DNA of 64,000 nucleotides from Limnoperna fortunei (lineage: Eukaryota; Mollusca; Bivalvia; Mytilida; Modiolidae), in the NCBI GenBank assembly GCA_944474755.1, contig OX104119.1, positions 49,163,657-49,227,656 of the forward strand. The letters run 5' to 3'. Below are positions 52,201 through 61,200 of the stretch, piece after piece. The position numbers and the translations under genes were made by a program. Below the pieces are notes generated by a model. That model worked only from the letters and a program-made list of their open reading frames with translations. It made no database searches and was not told where the DNA came from. Position 1 is the stretch's first letter, and each line of letters opens with the position of its first letter.

Positions 52201-55200
52201 CACGTTACACATATATATTTACGCTGTAAGCCAAAAAAACCGAATAACATTCACTCAAAAAAGGTTCGGACCAATAAAGTGCTAACAAGACACAAGGTGA
52301 CATCTGACCTTGACCTTTGACCTTTTAATAAAAAACATGTGTAACTTATAGGACGTAGAATTTCGAGAAACAAAGAGACTAGTTGCGACACTTTTGGTAG
52401 CTAAACTCATAACCAGAAGTAAATCGAAACATTACAATTTTAAAAATTTGCCATTGTCCAGCCGACGTGTTGTTCATTTTTGTTTTTGAAAATCGGTTAC
52501 GGTTTCTGAGTTTATCTGTTGAAAAGGGTTTAATATGTTTGGGAAGATAACCCGGTAATTAAATATAGATCGGTTTGAAAGGATGAATCTCTGGAAAAGA
52601 AAGATAAATAGTACCAAGTATCGAAATGTTACTTTTTACATACCTCCGAGAAGAAGAAAAAAGTAAAGGTCTTTACCATTATAGTCTTAAGTCAGAAAAT
52701 ATATGGATATAAAGGACGTTTTGTCTGTTGCTCAGGACAAAATGTCAATTTGAAAATTACTCATGTTTAGTAAAGAAAGTGTTCCCTGCTTTTATAACGG
52801 TTACCTCGCTGCTATGGTATGACCTTGTCCTGTGACCTTTAACCTTGGACTCAAATTGATCCTCTTTTCTACTGATTACTTTATATCTTTACTATATTAT
52901 CTCTAACTGTTTTCAAGTTATATTACAGAAACCCAATTACCCGAAAAGTCAACAACAAGAACACTTTCATCAAACGGTTTTGGCTTCAATACACTAAATG
53001 AAGGGCAAATATCTCTGTAACTAATAATAGATCGGTTTTACATGGTGAATTTGGTCATCTGCCTGTATGAGAAATTAATGAAAACCAAGCATCGAAATGA
53101 TATGTCGCAGCCTCTTCTTTAAAATGCCGACGAAACAAAATCATCAAAAAGGGTATAAGGTCAACTGTGGTTGGAAAGACCTAATATAAAAGACATTTGT
53201 TCTAATGACAAATGTGATGGTCTTCCCATTATATTCTGAAGTACTGTAAACTTGAAAATTTGCGAGTTTGGGGTTATTGTAGCTAACTTCACGGCCAGCC
53301 AAGAAATATCCGCGATTTACAACTGGAGTTATTTGGGCCTTCATACTTTGATCGCTCTAATTTTGTTTACATATATTTAAAAACTCGCTTAAACAAAACA
53401 TTCTACAGTTTTATTTTATTTACAACTTATAGAAATAGTAGTTGCTATGTTAACGTTTTATACCTACGTTCAAAAACACCCGTTTAATGACATTTTTTCG
53501 TTCCTCAATCTTTTATGACATTTAATTACCCAGTTTGCGTGCAGCAGATAAATTGTTGGTATTGTTAATTCTTGGCTATACATTTTTATATTCACACTTT
53601 ACAGGCTGCTACTGTTGCAACACAATTAATAATAAATACAGTTCCAATAAATAACCAGTTTTAATAAATATTGATATTTTATTCAATAAATGAGATATTT
53701 TTTTATCTTTAACATTTTAAATAGGATAACTTGTAGTTTGTATAACTATTCCTTTAGTCAATTGTATTTAAAATATTCAATATGACTCGATAACGAAAGT
53801 ATAGAAACTGATTTGTTTGGTCTAAATTTGTGATAATTTCATCTTGGATGTCATGTGTCATTACACAGAGAGACAATTTTTATTTCACTTCCGAAACAAA
53901 TATATTGTTGATCGTATCAAAAGAAATTTTCAATAATTATCACTTTTAATTAAACATGAAAAAATATCTAGACAATAATGAGCGGATCATCATTAACCTA
54001 AATAATGCATGTACCACGCTTGGTTTTATTAAATTGCCAATTCAGATTGCATAAGCCAATAAAAATCGGGTTCGTGGTTTGACAGGTTTGTAAAAAAAAC
54101 AGACGTGAAGTAACAATACGAATGAAACTGTTAGTTTTGACATATGATGTCGAGAACACATTTAACTTCTTCGAGACAACAAGGTTAAAATTTCACTAAT
54201 TAATAGTGTACGGACTACAAAAATCCATCGAGTTTAGCGAAATATCGAAACAACAGAGATCGACACAACATAGTAAGAAATTAATTGTTGATATGGGAAA
54301 ACTACCGGGACTTAAAAATTGATCGACATAACAGAGGATTCGAGTCAACCAAGTTCGAGACAATAAGGTTTTTCTGTAATTATAAGAAATATAAGGTCTT
54401 TCCACTGTGGTGTGGAAGACTTTATTTATAAAAATAAGAAATACGATAAGTAACTGTAGCGGTACAGACCATTATAATACTCATAATCATAAGAAATACA
54501 ATGCAGTCCTTTTTAAATGGGGAAGACATTAGTAAGGCAATTAATAGTTTCTGTATCGAATGAGTTACAATTGCATTCTTTGGCCAATTTGCAAGGCTCA
54601 ATAATTATGGATAGTATCTTAATTAATTTTCTACGAACTAAAACATCGCCATTGAACAGACTAAGCATACATATTAAGCTCTTAAAACCAACAAATATGA
54701 TTTATTTATTAAAAATACTGTGCTAGCTTTTGTCAGCAATAAACAAATTATGTGTATCTGTACCATCTTAATGTTAATTAACATGAATGAATATAACTAA
54801 ATTAAAAAATGAGTTTTACATTGATAATATGTATATTTCGCAGTGTACAATGAACGAGGTTCATGGAGCAATTTTTGTACAGGCAGTAGTCGACCTGTAC
54901 CATGTTTGAAGCACACCGGCTTCAAAAACGTCTAACAAGAGACATTCGATTACAGGTATTATTTTTGGAAGCACGCCTGCTTTAAAAACGCGTAATAAGA
55001 AACTTCACATTACAAGTATCATGTTTGAAGAACGCCTGCTTGAAAAACGCTTAACAAGACAAATCACATTAAATTATCATATTTCAAGCTCGCCTGCTTC
55101 AATAACGCATAATATTTCACATTATAGCAACTAATGTCATTATAGATACATGATTTGTATTCATTGTGATAATTGACAAAATAAAAATATTTGTTATTCT

Positions 55201-58200
55201 ATTAATTAATTGATTGTGTGTTTTCTTTGCGCTCAGTGAGTGGTTATTCAGTTTTATTCAGGACGAGAACAGTAAAACAATCAATCAACACGTTTGGGCG
55301 AGATCGACCATGAAATATTATATGTCATTGGAAAAAGTACGGACTATGGATAGAGGCGGGAAAATGTATCACTTTGTTGCGGCTTAAACGAGCCAATTCA
55401 TATAGACAATTAGAAGCGCATTCATTATCGGGAAAGGATTTTTTTAACACTCGAGGACAATTCTTGGGGTTAAGCTATGAGAACCCTCTCGCATTAAGGT
55501 AACTATCAATGTCTACAAAACAGTATTAGCCAAATTATTTTCTTCAGTTGAGACCTATGTTTTTAAAGACATGTTTAATACGTAATATTTGTTTTTAAAT
55601 GTGACCTGAATTATGATTATGATATCTATTACCTAAAAAATGTGAATATCAACAGGGCCATGATCAACGCCACAATCGACAAGCCATATCCTATAAAGTA
55701 AACATACAACACATTCTTCGCCCTCTAAAACAGAACAACATTAGTTAAATATAACTATTATTTACAATAAGAGTCATTTCTTCAAACAAATGAGGATTAC
55801 AAATGTGTAAAGGAAAATCAAGAACCACAAACAAAAGACGCGACAATTTGCATTTAAATATGTGTGCACTTATTTCCAAAACCAAATGAGTTTCGATAAT
55901 GTATTTCTCTCTATATATCGTGTCTTTCGTTGCAGACAGTTTTAATTCTATATTCCTTCCTTTTTTAAGATAAGAGTTTAGTTACACACACAGAAACACA
56001 TTTTCTAACTTGTAAGGAATTATCTGTCATAATAATTTTGACATAGATCATGAAAATCAAATAACTTACAATTTATCACAAAATATCTATAATTTTGGAA
56101 ATTAAATAAGCCATTTAGTGGAACAATACTAATTGCAAACTCTTGATTTGAATTGAAGACATTTAAATTCCTTCCTGTGCTCGATTTCTACACGAATTGT
56201 GTCATAACATGGAAAGGTTGATTGGAAATATGTTAGATACTGCTAGGTGAGCAGATGTCTTTTATATTACGATAAGAATAATGTATATGCATAAACGTGC
56301 TGTCATAGGGCTTATATCTGCATCATTGTCATAGGACTAACAGCAGTTGTCAATATTTTACTGATCCGACTTCTAGACGATAGATTATGTTTCTTTTACA
56401 TTATAAATAAAGCACCATTACGGTCAAAGATAAAAGTAGTAGTTTAAATGGCTAGAATTAAATCCAAGATGTCGTCTTATAGCTATTTAGATATTATGAA
56501 TGCAAATATATATTGTTATATATCAGAAAATAATTCAATTTTACCTGAACTTTCTCTGTATCGGAACAAGGGGAATAGTCAGTCCAAGGGAGATTTGTAT
56601 CAGGATGTCTATACCATGTCCCATCATTGTTGCAATCTTTAAAGGGTAAACCTAAAATAAATGTCTAATTTAGAGATGTCATGCAATGCATACAAACCAG
56701 ATCGATCATCATCTTGTATGATTATTATAACGATTAAAGTATTTACTTCAGAATAAAATCAGTAGAAACAGAACAGTATGTTTATTTGTGTGTTTTCTAT
56801 CAGTATTTGTAGTCAATGTCCAGTGTTCTCTTAGGTTTACATGTTTAAACATTTTATAGCTACTTTTAAGTCGCAAAACGACTTATGTTTATAACACGTA
56901 CAATGTAATTAATAGCATAAGCATATTTCTAATTGGTCAGTGCAGAATTAACACTTTTGTAAATTCCACTTTCTAATTAACATTCCATCCTGTCATATCA
57001 ATAAGAATGATAATTATAGATATTTGTATTCTTCTTAATTAAAAACTTTTCTGTCTATGACGACGTTTCTAAAAATTATATAGTAAAACATTTATGACGA
57101 CATTGAGAAAGTTTCATAAAAGTACATTGGTCTCCAAGAATTAGACGTGACAACAGTTAAACTCTAGCTATCTTTTGCTTCAGGGATACAAAGAAATTGG
57201 GCTCTTCATTTTGAATTTGCTGCTACGAATCTGTATTTGAGATCTTCTCTTTTAACCCTTAATTTTGTAAAAAGTAAATTGTACATTGCAATCCTTTAGC
57301 AATGTGCAACTATAAAGGTTGTATTTAGATGTATGTGAAATGTACAAATAAATAACTAGTGCAAAATTTAGTTGACACGTTGCTATCTTGCTATACTCGT
57401 CCCGATAATGTTATGGATCATTTTATAATGTTTTTAATTTTAATAAGCAAGTAATGTCATTCTTTGCATCCTGATTAGTATTACTTAATAGTTATTTGTC
57501 AACTGAAAAAAATTACCCACGTTTTACTTAAATTAATAATTATCAATTTCATGACAATATAACGTGATTTTTGTTTAATTGCATAAAGGCGTTTCTAATC
57601 TTTTGTTATTCTAATTTTGTTCTCTTCCTGTACAGTCCATTACGAAATGTTCTATGCTTAAAATTGAGAATAAGGAATATGTATTGATTAAATAAGCAGC
57701 AATTTAATAAAACACTCTACTTCACTCTTCTTCTTTCGTGTTATTTTGTCACCATTGTATTACGACTTCTTTTACGTTCAAATTAATATCTTTTATCAAG
57801 AAAAATGTTTGAAATGTTAGTAAACAAGTTAGATATGTCCACTAAATAAATACAAATGTTAACATTTAAGCTGTAAAGTAATTACAAACAATTTTCGTTC
57901 AATCATTTTCGACAATCGTACAATTCGTCGGCAATAAATGGTGTCGGTTAAATTAAACAATAAATTTATTTCAGACAAGAAAAGTATTACATTTGTGTCC
58001 AAATGTGGGACAGAAGCTTGGACAGTGAAATACATATGTGTTTATTTTTTTATCTTTCTTTGTAGAAAAGTAACTAGAGACGTAAGTTGAGGCGACTTAA
58101 ATTGAAGTTCTTTGTAAGAGGGTAACTAAAGACCTACATGTAAATTGAGGCGACATAAAGTGAAGTTTTTGCATTTCGGGCATTTTCTTTATTTCCTTTC

Positions 58201-61200
58201 ACTTGATGTCGTATCTGATTTGACCTTGTAAACCTTGGAGGCTTTATGATGAATGGATTTTTATTTTATCGCCGATCTCAGCATTTTTTACTTATATTAC
58301 CACAATCAGTTATATATTTATATATATATATATGCCTCTGCCAGAGAAGCCACAGGAATATCCGAGTTTGAGGAAACATTATCCTCAGGTTGTAGGTCGT
58401 TTACACTGGCACAAAGGTAAAGCAGGACACGAATTATATCAAGAGTTGATAACCTAAAGGAGCACTAAATAGCTTTATTAGGCATTAAATTACATAAATC
58501 TTTCAATATTTACGAGGGAATCTTACGTATTCTATTTACTTATGGTTTTAACACAAAGTTGTGCATAAAACGATTAAACAAGGAAGGCAATTATGTTAAA
58601 TCATAATTTTCAGTACTTACAACAATGTTAATACAGATACCTCTATTTTTCATCACACAAATGCATATTAATTGCTTTCAATTATAAGAACAATTCAGAC
58701 ATTTTCACTGAAAAAATTTTTAAGGTGCTTGTAATATTCTCTACTCTTTTTAACATATTAGAAAATTTGAAATTTCGGTGCTTAATTCCTCAAAATTAGG
58801 ACTTGCGACTATTCTTTTAATTCAAATGATAATTACTAGGATTAAAATCTACATGACAAGAAATTTTAAGCTATTCCTATTGTATCTTCAAAAAGACACA
58901 AAACGTTCGAACCAAACTGTGCTCTTAAGAGTTTTAGAATTTAATAAGTTTACGTACTAAAATTTATTGGAACGACATTACACTACCAATGTATATGCAC
59001 CATTTGAGTTCATTTAAAATTTCAATTTTTCACATTTTTGCTTATGTAGAAACATATACAGAAGCTATTTGTATGATTCCAAATTGTCGAATTGTTGTAA
59101 AACTATAACACCACCAGCGACCAGTATTTGATGCAACGTGTCTCCCCCCCGCCCGTTCCCCAGATTTGACCCAGTGAATAACAATTTCCTTGTAATATGC
59201 ACAACTTAATATGGTGTACTTGCTTGTAATTGTTGGAAAATTCTAAGTTCAAACTTCCACAACTCCCACAAAATTTTCAGGATAAAAATTTCCTAGTAAT
59301 TCCTAGTAATATGCACAACCACATATTGTGTACTTGATATGTACAAAGTTCGTAACATTTGGTTTAGTAGTTTCAGAGGATATGAACGGAAACCATGATT
59401 TATGAGAAATTTTTTGGAAAAGTTCAAAGGGCCATAACTCCCAAAAAATTTTGAGGATCAGAAGTTCTACGTAATATGCACAACTACATGAGGTGTACTT
59501 GTTACATACAAAGTTTCGTAAAAACTTGTTTGAGTAGTTACAGAGGAGTTGAACGGAATAACTTTGTGACGGACAGACGGACAGGACAAAAACAATGTCT
59601 CTACACCAAGTGGGGGAGACATAACAAAATGGACCAATGAGTAAAAATATTTGACTGCAATTTAAAAAGGTATAGTATTAAAGTAGCAAAATAATCCTAC
59701 ATTTATTTAAAACATCAAAGGAAGCAGTTGAATGGATTATTTATTACATGTACGTACATTAGGATCAGATTTCGTAATTATAATTAATTGTTTGTTATGC
59801 ACTCCCTCCCACTTGGGTTGATTGATTGATTTGAAGTTTGATTTACGTCTATTCAGGATTAGCACAGGTTAACAAACAATAAAAATAATAAGGAAATTGT
59901 AAACGATGAACAGCATCCAATTGATTCGTTTAATTGATATTTTTCGCAGACTGTACATGTCACAAACTCATCGATAGTGTTATACTATAGATCACAAAAT
60001 GCTAACCTTACCTAAAAAGAAAACTGGTACTAAGAGCTGTTATTTTTAAAAATGCAGACACATCCATCAACATTTGCTGCACAGTTTGTTATAGTATAGA
60101 AATTCAGTAGGACAAGACATTATAATTAACGTCTCTGTTGTTTATAATAACCAACTGTGTTATTTATTTGACATACCTTACATGTTGTCAGTAAGCTGGA
60201 TGTGTTCGATTTACACATTTTAATAAAGATGCACTTTACTTAAAAAGTCAATTTCATTAAAGTGGGATAAGACTTTATAATAATTTGTTTGTTTTTATGC
60301 AGAAGCTGTAGCATAATTATAATATAGTGTGTCATAAAGTCTGGAAAATCCTATAAAATAATTTGAATCAAAATTTCTCTCTATAAATTGACAGATTCCT
60401 AATAAAGTCAAGTAAGAATTCAGTGAAAATTGAGCATTTGCATTTTATTAACAAAACAGATTCGTTTTAAAGGCCTTTAAATTCGCTTGCATTTTATGAA
60501 TAAATCATCCACTGTTATGTTACTACGTCGCTTTTCCTTAAAACGTCATTAGGAGTTGTCAAGCAGTAAATAATGTTGTAACCCGTCCGGAGCACCTGAG
60601 TGCACCCTTGGTTTTTATTGGGTTCGGGTTACTTTCTTTCTGTGTTTTATGTTTTGGTTTTTTGTTGTGTTTATCTATATCCGGATTTGTAACTGTTCCT
60701 TAGCTTTTGGCTCTTGTTGTTCGGTCGGTTTTCTTTGCTACTTTCTTGTAAATAATGCGTTCCTTTGAGGCCGAATGATTAAAGAAATTAGTCACTTGTG
60801 GTATTGAGGTATTTAATTTCTGTGTATTGTCTAAAGGTACTACTGAGTAATTCTAAAGTTACGAGCTATTTTATATAAGTCATTGTGGTATATATGTAAA
60901 TCGCTGCCTGATGCTGCTTATAAGTTCAGTCAGGAATGACCTGTCTTGAGTTGGTGTAATTTTAGTGACCAGGTCCAGTTTGTGTCTTTCTCTTTTCTAA
61001 CATAGTTACAGTCTTGTCTACGTTGGTCTTAATACTTCCTAGGTGGAAATCTATTTACTGGAACACTAGGAAAAGACTGCTGAAAGTGTATGGATTTTTT
61101 ACACTCTTAGGTAAACCATGGCCAGCATGGTCTGTGCTAATCTCTGAGGACACTAGATTTACGATGAGTGACTTGTAGGTACGCACTACTGATGTCAATG

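Noticed and set aside
53144..53344. 66-codon minus frame near 53.2 kb
   Set aside because: It lies in repeat-like intronic sequence, has no recognisable domain and no block A counterpart to test.
58316..58332. (TA)n tract as a promoter TATA element
   Set aside because: It is a short microsatellite deep inside the receptor intron.
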